From NCBI RefSeq assembly GCF_016124325.1, contig NZ_WGNY01000005.1, positions 1 to 64,000 of the forward strand: a stretch of DNA of 64,000 nt, read 5' to 3'. The position numbers were made by a program, and so were the translations under genes. The notes under the pieces are model-generated. The model did not search any database and was not told the origin of the DNA. It worked only from the letters and a program-made list of their open reading frames with translations. Each line of letters opens with the position of its first letter. The first letter of the stretch is position 1. The stretch is from Phenylobacterium sp. Its GTDB lineage: Bacteria; Pseudomonadota; Alphaproteobacteria; Caulobacterales; Caulobacteraceae. Below, in pieces: positions 1-6,916 of the stretch.

Positions 1-491
1 AGGGTGCGCCAGGTCGCGGCGAGGTCCTGGGGCAGGAGCAGCAGGCGGCAGGCGCGGGCCACGAGGTCGTCGAGGTCGGCGTCGAGGTAGTCGGCCGCCT
101 CGGACCAGTCGTCGAGGATGTAGTCGAAGCTGTCGAGCACGGCGTCGCGCTCGGCGGGGTCGGGGACGGCGGCGGCGGCGATGCGGTCCATGGCGTCCTG
201 CAGCTCGACGGTGCGCGCGTCGACCTGCGCGTCGCGGGCCAGGGCTTCGATGGACGACAGGGCGGTTGGAGGCGCCGCGCGCTCGGCCCGCCGCTCGGCG
301 GCCTTCATCTTCAGCGCGAGCGTGCTGCGCAGGCAGCGCGAGACCTTCTGATAGGTGCGCCCCAGGGCGGCGACGTCGTCGGGCTCGGTCGCGGCCAGGA
401 AGCGGGCATGGGCGTGGGCCACGGCCTCCATGTCGCGCTCGGCCAGCCAGGCCAGCATCCCCAGGTCACGATCGGTCGCCGCGGTGGACAT
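1..491 (-). CDS. Hypothetical protein, C-terminus cut by the window edge
   Basis: An open minus-strand frame runs from an ATG at 491 (starting MSTAATDRDLGMLAWLAERD) off the left edge with no stop, about 163 residues visible. The protein is rich in Ala, Asp, Glu and Arg and appears largely helical and cytoplasmic, with no signal peptide or membrane segment. A CLRSTLALKMK stretch near residues 50-60 and acidic runs such as DYLDADLDDL near the visible end are the only notable features. Base composition matches the high-GC host, unlike the AT-rich genes that follow. I do not recognise the family. The frame is supported by length and host-like codon use only. Confidence 0.6.
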   Translation of the reverse strand, partial: MSTAATDRDLGMLAWLAERDMEAVAHAHARFLAATEPDDVAALGRTYQKVSRCLRSTLALKMKAAERRAERAAPPTALSSIEALARDAQVDARTVELQDAMDRIAAAAVPDPAERDAVLDSFDYILDDWSEAADYLDADLDDLVARACRLLLLPQDLAATWRT

Positions 492-631
492 GGCGGGAGT
501 GTGGAGGGCCGGTGCGACAGAAGCGGACGTAGGGGGAGTTCGTGCCTCCTAGGCGACCCTGGGAAGGTCCGCCTGTAGGCTCAGGCAATTTTTGGCGGCC
601 TGTTCGCTGACTAGAAGCACGCGCGGAGAAA

Positions 632-1408
632 TCAGACTCTGACTAGCTCATCCAGCCCATCGATGAGGGCTCTGAAATAGGCCAGACTATCGTTGAGTTG
701 AGCAAGATCGACCGACAGCGTCATCTCGCCATGCACAATGTTGTTTCGGAGATCAATTTGGCGATCCAACTCCTCGCTGGCTCGTTCAGCTACCCGCCCC
801 TTCGCCTTGTCGGCGAAGTAGGCCTTCAACTGGGCATTCTTACCGAGGCGATCACCGAATGGATCAGGTAATTCGAGGTCGACAAAAAGACTCTTAAGGC
901 GATCTGATGTGCAATTCCCCATTATCTTTGTATAAATTTCCGCATTGAGCTTTATAGGCGCACTACCAGAAAGATTTATTCCAAGATTGTCAAGAAGTGA
1001 ATCAAAATTATACGCTGAACCCATGATTGATCCTGTCTTAATATAGTATAAAATCCTAGATGCGTGATATACATGACTATTCCGAAAGGTTCTTTTCAAC
1101 GCCTGATAACTTTTTGCAGTCTCAAATCGATCTTCAATGACTGCTCTAACTAAGTCGCGAATATATCGCTCAAATACGCCGTTAAGCTGAACAATTAGCG
1201 GCCTGTAAAACGCGGCGGCATCAACAGTCTTATGCCTAAGAGCAATCTCTAGCGCACCTTTTGCGCGCTCATCATCTTTAAACGTCTGAAACAATTGCCC
1301 CGCACGGCCAACTACAATATTGCTATAGGCAGCGCGAATTTCGATCATAGATGAAATCTCATCTATATAATGATTTGCTATAGATTTCGCATCACCCAAC
1401 TTAGACAT
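632..1408 (-). CDS. HEPN-domain protein (RiboL-PSP/MAE_28990-like), likely RNase effector
   Basis: A 258-residue, mostly helical protein. Near the C-terminus it has LRNNIVHGE, giving R221-x4-H226, the R-x4-6-H signature of HEPN ribonucleases. The preceding ASEELDRQIDLRNNIVHG resembles RiboL-PSP-type HEPN domains. HEPN proteins commonly act as RNA-cleaving toxins or abortive-infection effectors; that role is inferred here. It is the second gene of a two-gene unit, its start overlapping the DUF262 stop by 8 nt, so translation is probably coupled. Codons are AT-rich (ATA, TTA and AAT are common), unlike the high-GC neighbours, which suggests recent transfer. No secretion signal is visible, so it should be cytoplasmic. 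Confidence 0.75.
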   Translation of the reverse strand: MSKLGDAKSIANHYIDEISSMIEIRAAYSNIVVGRAGQLFQTFKDDERAKGALEIALRHKTVDAAAFYRPLIVQLNGVFERYIRDLVRAVIEDRFETAKSYQALKRTFRNSHVYHASRILYYIKTGSIMGSAYNFDSLLDNLGINLSGSAPIKLNAEIYTKIMGNCTSDRLKSLFVDLELPDPFGDRLGKNAQLKAYFADKAKGRVAERASEELDRQIDLRNNIVHGEMTLSVDLAQLNDSLAYFRALIDGLDELVRV

Positions 1409-2624
1409 CTATAATTTCTCGAATTACGCTCTCTACCGTAGAAATGCGCTCCTCAATCGTGGTCGCAGTATTTCCTCGCCCAACCATCAAATCATATTTT
1501 TCGCCGCTAGGCGCCGCTAGGGCGAGAACAGCCGGACGAATGGAGTCCCGCTTTGCTTTGATGAGTCCGGAATATTCTCTTAGATGGAACATTGCGATCA
1601 TCTCAGCATCGTATAGTGGCCTCGATAGACGACCCGGCTTGCCTGGATTCTGCCGGGGCAGTCGGAAGGTATCCTCCCTGTACACGTCGATGCACAAGCT
1701 TAATGCGGCTTTAAATTCAGCTTCGAATTCTTCTTGTTTGTCCTGACTGAAATGACGCCATTCTTTCATGGTTTCATCAAGCATGGACCTGACGGAGCCG
1801 GACAGCTTCTTGGGCCCGCGGAACGCGAAAAAGCGGAGCACGATTTCGACGTCTGCCATTCGTTTGAATAGAGGGTTCTCGACAAGCGCCGGGCTGAGCG
1901 AATCGTCTGCAAGCGTATTGTCTTTATGGCTGGGGATATCCCACGCATCCGTAAAGGCGGGGAGGCCAGAAAGCGAAATAAGTAAGGAATTAAATGAACC
2001 GGAGTACAACGAATTTCGCAACTCTTGTTGATTCAGACGCTCACCACCCCTGTTTAGCCGATCGAATACCTGAGCCCTTAAGTCTATACTGTCTTCCTTC
2101 GGCGAGCTATTATCAGACATTAGAGTAATAGCTGATATTTTTGCCCTATCTAATCCCCTTCTAACCAGAGGTGGCAGCGTACTATAGTTTCTTCCGTTCA
2201 GAGCTTCCCATATATCCAGGCCCTCGAGGCTGAATTTGTTCCCGAAAAACTCCGCAATAGTATTGAGTCGTTGCTGACCATCCATAACCTCAAATCGTCC
2301 GAGATCCTTCTCGTACAGAAATACCGGAGGCACTGGTATATTCATTATGAAACTCTCGATCAATTTCGATTTCTTCTTAACGTCCCACCTCAATCTACGC
2401 TGATATTCAGGACGCAAGTTGCTCCAAATACCCTCGCCTGAACCGCCAATGAATTGGATAACGTGAGACAGAAAGAGATCGTTCTTCTCTTGAACAACGC
2501 GGAGGCGCCCGGTTTCGAACGTCTTTTCGATTTGCTTGTCTGACAGGCCTGCCGCGACCACCATGCCGCCAGCAGCCGGGGGAGTGTCTTCATCGCTCAA
2601 GTCGTCGGCGTATTGATCTGTCAC
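1401..2624 (-). CDS. DUF262 (ParB/Srx-like, GmrS-type) domain protein
   Basis: A 407-residue protein starting at GTG 2624. Residues about 72-130 carry the DUF262 signature: PEYQRRLRW, SKLIESFIMNIPVPPVFLYE and MDGQQRL (D115-R119), the ParB-like nucleotide-binding motif. GmrS and BrxU, type IV restriction enzymes, and several phage-defence proteins share this domain. They usually add a DUF1524 HNH nuclease; no His-Asn-His cluster is evident here, so catalysis may rest with the HEPN partner just downstream. AT-rich codon use contrasts with the host. The start codon lies 3 nt after the stop of a short upstream relic frame, suggesting an operon that lost its first gene. Function as a defence sensor is inferred. 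Confidence 0.8.
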   Translation of the reverse strand: MTDQYADDLSDEDTPPAAGGMVVAAGLSDKQIEKTFETGRLRVVQEKNDLFLSHVIQFIGGSGEGIWSNLRPEYQRRLRWDVKKKSKLIESFIMNIPVPPVFLYEKDLGRFEVMDGQQRLNTIAEFFGNKFSLEGLDIWEALNGRNYSTLPPLVRRGLDRAKISAITLMSDNSSPKEDSIDLRAQVFDRLNRGGERLNQQELRNSLYSGSFNSLLISLSGLPAFTDAWDIPSHKDNTLADDSLSPALVENPLFKRMADVEIVLRFFAFRGPKKLSGSVRSMLDETMKEWRHFSQDKQEEFEAEFKAALSLCIDVYREDTFRLPRQNPGKPGRLSRPLYDAEMIAMFHLREYSGLIKAKRDSIRPAVLALAAPSGEKYDLMVGRGNTATTIEERISTVESVIREIIDV

Positions 2625-2627
2625 GTT

Positions 2628-2756
2628 CTAAGCCTTCAGTCTCTCAGCTCGTTCGAGCAATGGGTTGGCGAGCGCTCCCCGAAATTGACGCACGTCGGTT
2701 GGGCTAATCAACTCCCTCGGGAGGCGTGGCCAAAGCAAAGTCTTGAGGAACGTTAG
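2628..2756 (-). pseudogene. Possible C-terminal relic of a gene once upstream of DUF262
   Basis: The minus frame between stops at 2757-2759 and 2628-2630 encodes 42 residues ending LANPLLERAERLKA, which look like a genuine helical protein C-terminus, but there is no start codon or upstream continuation. Its stop sits 3 nt before the DUF262 GTG start, the spacing expected of an operon partner. It may be the tail of a deleted gene. It is short, so chance is possible. Confidence 0.3.
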
Positions 2757-2889
2757 TTAGACGGAGCACAGCTCGTCAGCTCGCTCGTCGAGATTGCCCC
2801 ATGGGATGCGCTTGGCCTAGTCACAAGGCGTCCACTTTTCGCCTTGAAGTGAATGCCCGGAATGCGGAATTGAAGTCCGCCTCGCCCTC

Positions 2890-2963
2890 GCCGTCCCCCA
2901 CGTCAGGGACCTTTAACTCCTCTCCCAAGCGCGGGACGCGCAGGCATGGGAGGCGGAACGATG
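2890..2963 (+). repeat. Orphan copy of the 4210 SDR gene leader
   Basis: This stretch matches 4138-4212 closely. Both start GCCGTCCCCCACGTCAGG, both contain GGACGCGCAGGCATGGGAGG, and both end in an ATG at the same spacing. Here the ATG (2961) opens only 13 codons before a stop. It appears to be the leader and ribosome-binding site of a lost duplicate gene. The sequence just after it, containing GGGGACACGATACC, resembles sequence I associate with mobile-element scars, though that is uncertain. Between 2625 and 3185 I see no intact gene. Confidence 0.6.
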
Positions 2964-3040
2964 ACGGTGGATTCCGGGGACACGATACCCATCCCGAGCT
3001 GATAGCGGTCAGGCGGTCACGGCGCAGTGCGCGCGGCCTG

Positions 3041-3125
3041 CCCCCTCCACCATCGGCTCTTCGGCCTGCGGCCTCGGCCGATGGTCCCCCTCCCGCCGCC
3101 TTTGGCGGGGGAGGTAGGCGTCAGA
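3041..3125. repeat. Palindromic intergenic element, CCCTCC/GGGGGAGG type
   Basis: The region contains nested inverted repeats: ACCATCGGC pairs with GCCGATGGT, and CCTCCCGCCGCC pairs with GGCGGGGGAGG across a short loop. It belongs to the same GC-rich palindromic class as the copies inside the helicase and phosphoesterase genes near 56.1 and 58.1 kb. It lies downstream of the PEP-CTERM gene that ends at 3186 and could also act as its terminator. Confidence 0.5.
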
Positions 3126-3185
3126 TGATCCGCCCTGCTCCTCTCCCGGACGCGCCAGCGTCGTGGGAGAGGAGCTGAAAGGGTG

Positions 3186-3995
3186 TCAGGCCTGCCCGAA
3201 CGCGAGGGGCCGGGCGCGGCGGCGGCGCACGGCGGCGCCGATGAGGCCGAAGCCGGCCAGCATCATCGCCCAGGTCGCCGGCTCGGGCACGCCCTGCGGG
3301 ACGTCGAGGTCGAAGTTGACCACCCGGCGCCGCTGGGCCGCGGTGAGGCCGTCGAGGAAGGGATCGCTGGTCAGCGCGAAGGCGCGCTCGGCGGCGATCA
3401 CCACGTCGTCGCGGGTCGTGCCGCCGACCAGGGTGGAGGCGAGGACGGCGTAGTTGAGCAGGCTGGCGCTCTGTCCCGGCGCGAGGGTGAGCGTGTAGTT
3501 CACGCGGTACTCCTCCCCCGCCAGCGTCTGGACGCCCAGGCCGTTGCCGCCATGGACGGCGCCCACCACCGGATCGCCCACGCAGACGCCGTTCAGGCGC
3601 TGGCAGGTCACCAGATATCCGGGGCCGCGCGCCTCGGTGTAGGTGTAGCTGTCGGAGCCCAGGTTGCCGAAGAAGGTGACGGTCTGGGTCACGGTCTCGG
3701 CGCCGGTGTTGGTGAAGGTGTCGAAGAAGCGGAACAGGTTCTGGTCGGTGAAGGCTTCCGTCTGGCGCGAGAGCGCGAAGCCGCCCGTGGCCTTGTAGAA
3801 GCCCCATCCGTCGAAGGCGTCGCGGCCGCCGTCGGAGATGGCGCCGACCGTTGCGTTCTCGGCGCCGGGCCCGACGTAGCTGGTGACGTAGCCGGTCGGG
3901 CCGTAGATGTCCGACGTGATCACAAATTGCGCCGCGTGGGCCGCCTGGCCCGGCAAGACGGCAAAGGCGGCGAGCGCCAACAAACCCCACTTCAC
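3186..3995 (-). CDS. Exported PEPxxWA-CTERM protein
   Basis: A 269-residue protein with an N-terminal signal peptide (MKWGLLALAAFAVLPGQAAHAA) and a C-terminal sorting tail: VPEPATWAMMLAGFGLIG, a hydrophobic helix, then an Arg cluster. This is the PEPxxWA variant of PEP-CTERM, expected to be processed by an exosortase or archaeosortase-type enzyme and delivered to the envelope or matrix. The body is beta-rich, Thr/Gly-rich, with a Cys pair (TCQRLNGVCVGD); I see no catalytic motif. Start is GTG at 3995 with GGAGG 7 nt upstream. Its exact role is unknown. Confidence 0.85.
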   Translation of the reverse strand: MKWGLLALAAFAVLPGQAAHAAQFVITSDIYGPTGYVTSYVGPGAENATVGAISDGGRDAFDGWGFYKATGGFALSRQTEAFTDQNLFRFFDTFTNTGAETVTQTVTFFGNLGSDSYTYTEARGPGYLVTCQRLNGVCVGDPVVGAVHGGNGLGVQTLAGEEYRVNYTLTLAPGQSASLLNYAVLASTLVGGTTRDDVVIAAERAFALTSDPFLDGLTAAQRRRVVNFDLDVPQGVPEPATWAMMLAGFGLIGAAVRRRRARPLAFGQA

Positions 3996-4137
3996 TGTTC
4001 GACCTCCAATTTCGTCTCAAGATGCGACGCGCGGGGGGTCATGGCGCAGAACGGCCGGCGCGGAGAGCGGGCTGCGACGAAGAATCGACGAAGCGACCAA
4101 GGCGCGACGGGAAGGCCGGGGAACCGCAAACGGTGTC

Positions 4138-4209
4138 GCCGTCCCCCACGTCAGGCGCCTCATCCTTCCGCTCAAGCGCGCAGGACGCGCAGGCATGGGA
4201 GGAGCACCG
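4138..4209 (+). promoter_or_regulatory. Leader of the SDR gene, duplicated at 2890
   Basis: The 72 bases before the SDR start end in GGGAGGAGCACCG, a strong ribosome-binding site (GGAGGA at 4198-4203) 6 nt from the ATG, which fixes the start at 4210 rather than at upstream alternatives. The same leader recurs at 2890-2960. Promoter elements were not resolved. Confidence 0.5.
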
Positions 4210-5007
4210 ATGAGCGATATTCTCGACCTGGGCGGGCGCGTGGCGCTGGTGACCGGGGCCGGACAGGGCGTGGGGCGGCAGGTGGCGCTGCAACTGGCCG
4301 ACGCCAAGGGCTCGGGCGGGGTGGTGGTCAACGACTACGTGCTGGAGCGCGCCGAGGCGGTGGCCGAGGAGATCAAGGCGGCCGGCGGCAAGGCGATCGC
4401 CCTGCAATGCGACGTCTCGGACCACGCCGCGGTGAAGGAAATGGTGGCCAAGGCCGCCGCCGACCTGGGCGCGGTGGGCGTGCTGGTCAACAACGCCGGC
4501 AACGCCGGCGCCAACCCCTCGGCCGAGCTGGGCAAGCCGTTCTGGGAGACCGGACCGGAGGTGTGGAACAGCTTCATCGGCGTGAACCTGTACGGCGTGA
4601 TGAACTGCACCGCCGCGGTGATCCCCGGCATGCTGGAGCGCCAGGCGCCGGGGCGGATCATCACCATCATCTCCGACGCCAGCCGGTGGGGCGACGCGGG
4701 GCTGGAGATCTACGCCGGGGCCAAGGCGGGCGCGGCGGGCTTCATGCGCTCGGTGGCGCGCTCGCTGGGCCGCTACGGGATCACGGCCAATTCGGTGGCC
4801 ATCGCGCTGACCGCCACGCCGGCGGTGGAGCGCACGCTGAACGGCGACCCCGAGCGGCTGAAGCGCACGCTGGAGAAGTACATCATCCGCCGGCCCGGGC
4901 GGCCCGATGACATCGCCAACATGGTGCAGTTCCTGGCCAGCGACGCCTCGGCCTGGATCACGGGGCAGGTCTATCCGGTGAACGGGGGGTTCTCGTTCGC
5001 GCTGTGA
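4210..5007 (+). CDS. SDR family NAD(P)-dependent oxidoreductase
   Basis: A 265-residue classical short-chain dehydrogenase/reductase. The Rossmann glycine motif TGAGQGVG begins at T15, NNAG lies at 94-97, and the catalytic YxxxK (YAGAK) begins at Y168 with an upstream Ser-rich strand (IISDASRW). The C-terminal DDIANMVQFLASD and ITGQVYPVNGG are typical of the family. Length is normal, no signal peptide, so it is cytoplasmic. Substrate cannot be deduced; such enzymes in this group often oxidise lipid or steroid alcohols. It stands alone on the plus strand between minus-strand genes. Confidence 0.9.
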   Translation: MSDILDLGGRVALVTGAGQGVGRQVALQLADAKGSGGVVVNDYVLERAEAVAEEIKAAGGKAIALQCDVSDHAAVKEMVAKAAADLGAVGVLVNNAGNAGANPSAELGKPFWETGPEVWNSFIGVNLYGVMNCTAAVIPGMLERQAPGRIITIISDASRWGDAGLEIYAGAKAGAAGFMRSVARSLGRYGITANSVAIALTATPAVERTLNGDPERLKRTLEKYIIRRPGRPDDIANMVQFLASDASAWITGQVYPVNGGFSFAL

Positions 5008-5011
5008 CCTT

Positions 5012-5037
5012 CCTCCCCCGCCGCAGGCGGCGGGAGG
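5012..5037 (+). terminator. GC-rich hairpin after the SDR gene
   Basis: CCTCCC at 5012-5017 pairs with GGGAGG at 5032-5037 around a CCGCCGCAGGCGG core, 5 bases past the SDR stop. There is no clear T-run, so intrinsic termination is only a possibility. Confidence 0.4.
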
Positions 5038-5044
5038 AATTTGG

Positions 5045-5114
5045 AACCACGGATTGCACGGATGGACACGGATGGCGCCGGCGCCGATCCGTGGAATCGG
5101 TGAAATCCGTGGTT
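5045..5114. repeat. Inverted repeat between SDR and yciI-like gene
   Basis: Perfect 11-bp arms AACCACGGATT (5045-5055) and AATCCGTGGTT (5104-5114) flank internal copies of CACGGAT/ATCCGTG and a central GGCGCCGGCGCC palindrome. The whole can fold into one long hairpin. It has the build of a dispersed REP-like element between convergent genes. Confidence 0.6.
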
Positions 5115-5142
5115 TGAGACGATCGCGCCTTCGGCGGAGCGC

Positions 5143-5436
5143 CTAGCTGCCGACGGGGAGTTCGCGGATCTCGACCGTGCCGCCGGCTTCGAAGACGGGG
5201 TTGCCGGGGAGCAGGGCCTGGGCGCCGGCGAGGCTGTCGGCGGTGACGCGGACGAAGCCCGAGATGTGGGCGGTGGGCTCGGGCGCCTCGCCCGACTTCT
5301 TCACGCAGGCGCCGGCGCCGATGGCGCTGCCGCCCTGGAAGACGCCCGCCTCGCGCAGGCGGGTGAGGTAGGGGTCCCAGTCGAGCCGCGCGCCGCCGGG
5401 GGCGTCGTCATGCATCAGGAAGATGAAGTCCGGCAT
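5143..5436 (-). CDS. YciI family protein
   Basis: A 97-residue single-domain protein. The opening MPDFIFLMHDD, the GGSAIGAGACV turn and the closing GTVEIRELPVGS strand match YCII-related small proteins with a dimeric alpha+beta barrel fold. Family members act as small hydrolases or as accessory domains of sigma-factor operons; no specific reaction can be assigned here. Its start lies inside the upstream NifU-like gene (29-nt overlap), so the two are probably co-transcribed and translationally linked. Cytoplasmic. Confidence 0.75.
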   Translation of the reverse strand: MPDFIFLMHDDAPGGARLDWDPYLTRLREAGVFQGGSAIGAGACVKKSGEAPEPTAHISGFVRVTADSLAGAQALLPGNPVFEAGGTVEIRELPVGS

Positions 5437-5869
5437 CGGCGTTACGCTCCACAGCGGTGCGGACCGCCTCGGCGGCGGCCTCGAACGCCAGCATCGTCGA
5501 TGTGTGGCGCGCGGGGTAGTCCTTTACGGCCTCGAGCAGCGCCAGATCGGCGAAACGGCCGGCGGGCGGGGGGCCGCCGGCCTTGAGCATGGCGCGCAGG
5601 CCGTCGCGGGCGGCCTCGATCTCGGCGAGGCTGGCGCCCATGACGTGCTCGCCCAGCACCGAGGCGGCGGCCTGGCCGAGCGCGCAGGCCTTCACGTCCT
5701 GGGCGAAGTCGACGACCGTGTCGCCGTCGACCTTGACGTCGACCGTCACCCGGCTGCCGCACAGCTTGGAGACCTTCTCCGAGGAGGCGTGGGCGTCGGC
5801 CAGCCGGCCCAGGCGGGGCGTCACCGCCGCCAGCCGCAGCACCTTGGCCGAGTAGAGGTCGTCGATCAT
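5408..5869 (-). CDS. Iron-sulfur cluster scaffold protein, NifU N-terminal-like
   Basis: A 153-residue protein resembling the N-terminal IscU/NifU domain. It has LCGSRVTVDVKVDG (Cys near residue 37) and VKACALGQAAASV (Cys near 62), the two Cys regions used to assemble a transient Fe-S cluster; the third ligand position in the C-terminal half has HTSTMLAF rather than an obvious Cys. Similar short proteins in alphaproteobacteria are annotated as scaffold proteins of uncertain role. Upstream gene of a two-gene unit with the YciI protein. Cytoplasmic. Confidence 0.7.
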   Translation of the reverse strand: MIDDLYSAKVLRLAAVTPRLGRLADAHASSEKVSKLCGSRVTVDVKVDGDTVVDFAQDVKACALGQAAASVLGEHVMGASLAEIEAARDGLRAMLKAGGPPPAGRFADLALLEAVKDYPARHTSTMLAFEAAAEAVRTAVERNADAGLHLPDA

Positions 5870-5991
5870 GGCTCCTAGGTCGGGGGTGGGAGGGGCCGTG
5901 TCAATTCCGCCGCTTCGACACCCCCGAACGGGGGAGGCTCCGCCGGGCGCCGGCGCCTAGTCTGGGGTGACAGACTTCGGGGGACTTTCAG

Positions 5992-6735
5992 GTGAAGCTC
6001 AAGACCGCCGCCAACGCCGCCCTGCTGGCGATGGCCCTTTCGATCCCGGCCGCCGCGCACGCGGTGGTCATGCCCGACCACAGCTTCGCCCTCGACGGCG
6101 ACCTGGCCGACAGCATCGGCGGGGCCACGCTCAGCCTGGTGGGGAGCGCGACGCTGGGAGCCGGCGGGGTCGCCTTCGACGCGGGCGAGGGCCTGTCGCT
6201 GACCGGCGCGTTCGCCGACCCGGCGGTCTATTCCGTGGAGATCTTCTTCCGCTTCGACAGCGCCGGGGCCTATTCGCGGATCCTGAACGGCAGCGGGACC
6301 GACAACGGGCTCTACGTGCACAGCTCGGGCGGGCCGAAGGTGGACTACTACGAGGGCGGCGCCATCGACGGCGCGGCGTTCTCGCTGGGCGAGATGCACC
6401 ACCTGGTCTTCAGCCGCAGCACGGCGGGCGCGACGGTCTACCTCGACGGGGCGTCGGCGCTGACCACGGCGGCCTTCGGCAGCTCGACCGTGCCGGGCGC
6501 ACTGCTGTTCTTCATCGACGACCAGGCCGAAGAGGCGCCGGGCTATGTGGACTTCATCCAGACCTACGACCGGGCGCTGACCGGCGAGGAGGTCGCCAGC
6601 CTGTACGGCGGCGGCCAGCCGACGCCCTACGGCGGCGTGGGCGGCGTGCCCGAGCCGGCGACGTGGGCGCTGATGATCCTGGGCTTCGCCGGCGCCGGCG
6701 CGGCGCTGCGGCGACGCGGGACCGCGCTCGCCTAG
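5992..6735 (+). CDS. Exported LamG-like PEPxxWA-CTERM protein
   Basis: A 247-residue protein with a signal peptide (MKLKTAANAALLAMALSIPAAAHA) and C-terminal VPEPATWALMILGFAGAG plus an Arg-rich tail. The body, with YSVEIFFRFDS, GSGTDNGLYVH, HHLVFSRSTAGATVYLDG and DRALTGEEVASLYGG, reads as a concanavalin A-like/LamG jelly roll, usually a glycan- or protein-binding module. Start is GTG 5992 preceded by GGGGGACTTTCAG, a leader nearly identical to that of the PEP-CTERM gene starting at 29298. Expected location is the cell surface or extracellular matrix. Confidence 0.85.
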   Translation: MKLKTAANAALLAMALSIPAAAHAVVMPDHSFALDGDLADSIGGATLSLVGSATLGAGGVAFDAGEGLSLTGAFADPAVYSVEIFFRFDSAGAYSRILNGSGTDNGLYVHSSGGPKVDYYEGGAIDGAAFSLGEMHHLVFSRSTAGATVYLDGASALTTAAFGSSTVPGALLFFIDDQAEEAPGYVDFIQTYDRALTGEEVASLYGGGQPTPYGGVGGVPEPATWALMILGFAGAGAALRRRGTALA

Positions 6736-6782
6736 GGACCGAACTCAAGTCGAAGCCGGCGAGTTCGACGACGTCCGCTCAT

Positions 6783-6893
6783 CCCGGCGAAGGCCGGGAT
6801 CCAGATCTCGAAACGCCGAGGCGGATTGGCTGGCCTCGGAGCCTCCAGAACCCACCTCAAGAGCCCTCCATCTGGATCCCGGCCTTCGCCGGG
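6783..6893. repeat. REP-like inverted repeat with 23-bp perfect arms
   Basis: Arms at 6783-6805 and 6871-6893 are exact reverse complements (starting CCCGGCGAAGGCC). This is one of three GTCATCCCGG/ATCCCGGC-type elements in the window (also near 12.9 and 63.2 kb). It lies between convergent genes and probably forms a stable hairpin in either transcript. Confidence 0.75.
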
Positions 6894-6916
6894 ACGAGCG
6901 GGATAGAATACAGGCT

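Noticed and set aside
2801..3178. A 125-codon plus-strand frame in the scar region
   Set aside because: It runs through the duplicated leader and palindromic repeat, and its predicted protein is low-complexity, so it is probably not a gene.
3183..4910. A 575-codon plus-strand open frame
   Set aside because: It runs antisense to a PEP-CTERM gene and out of frame through the SDR gene; its composition is typical of a shadow frame.
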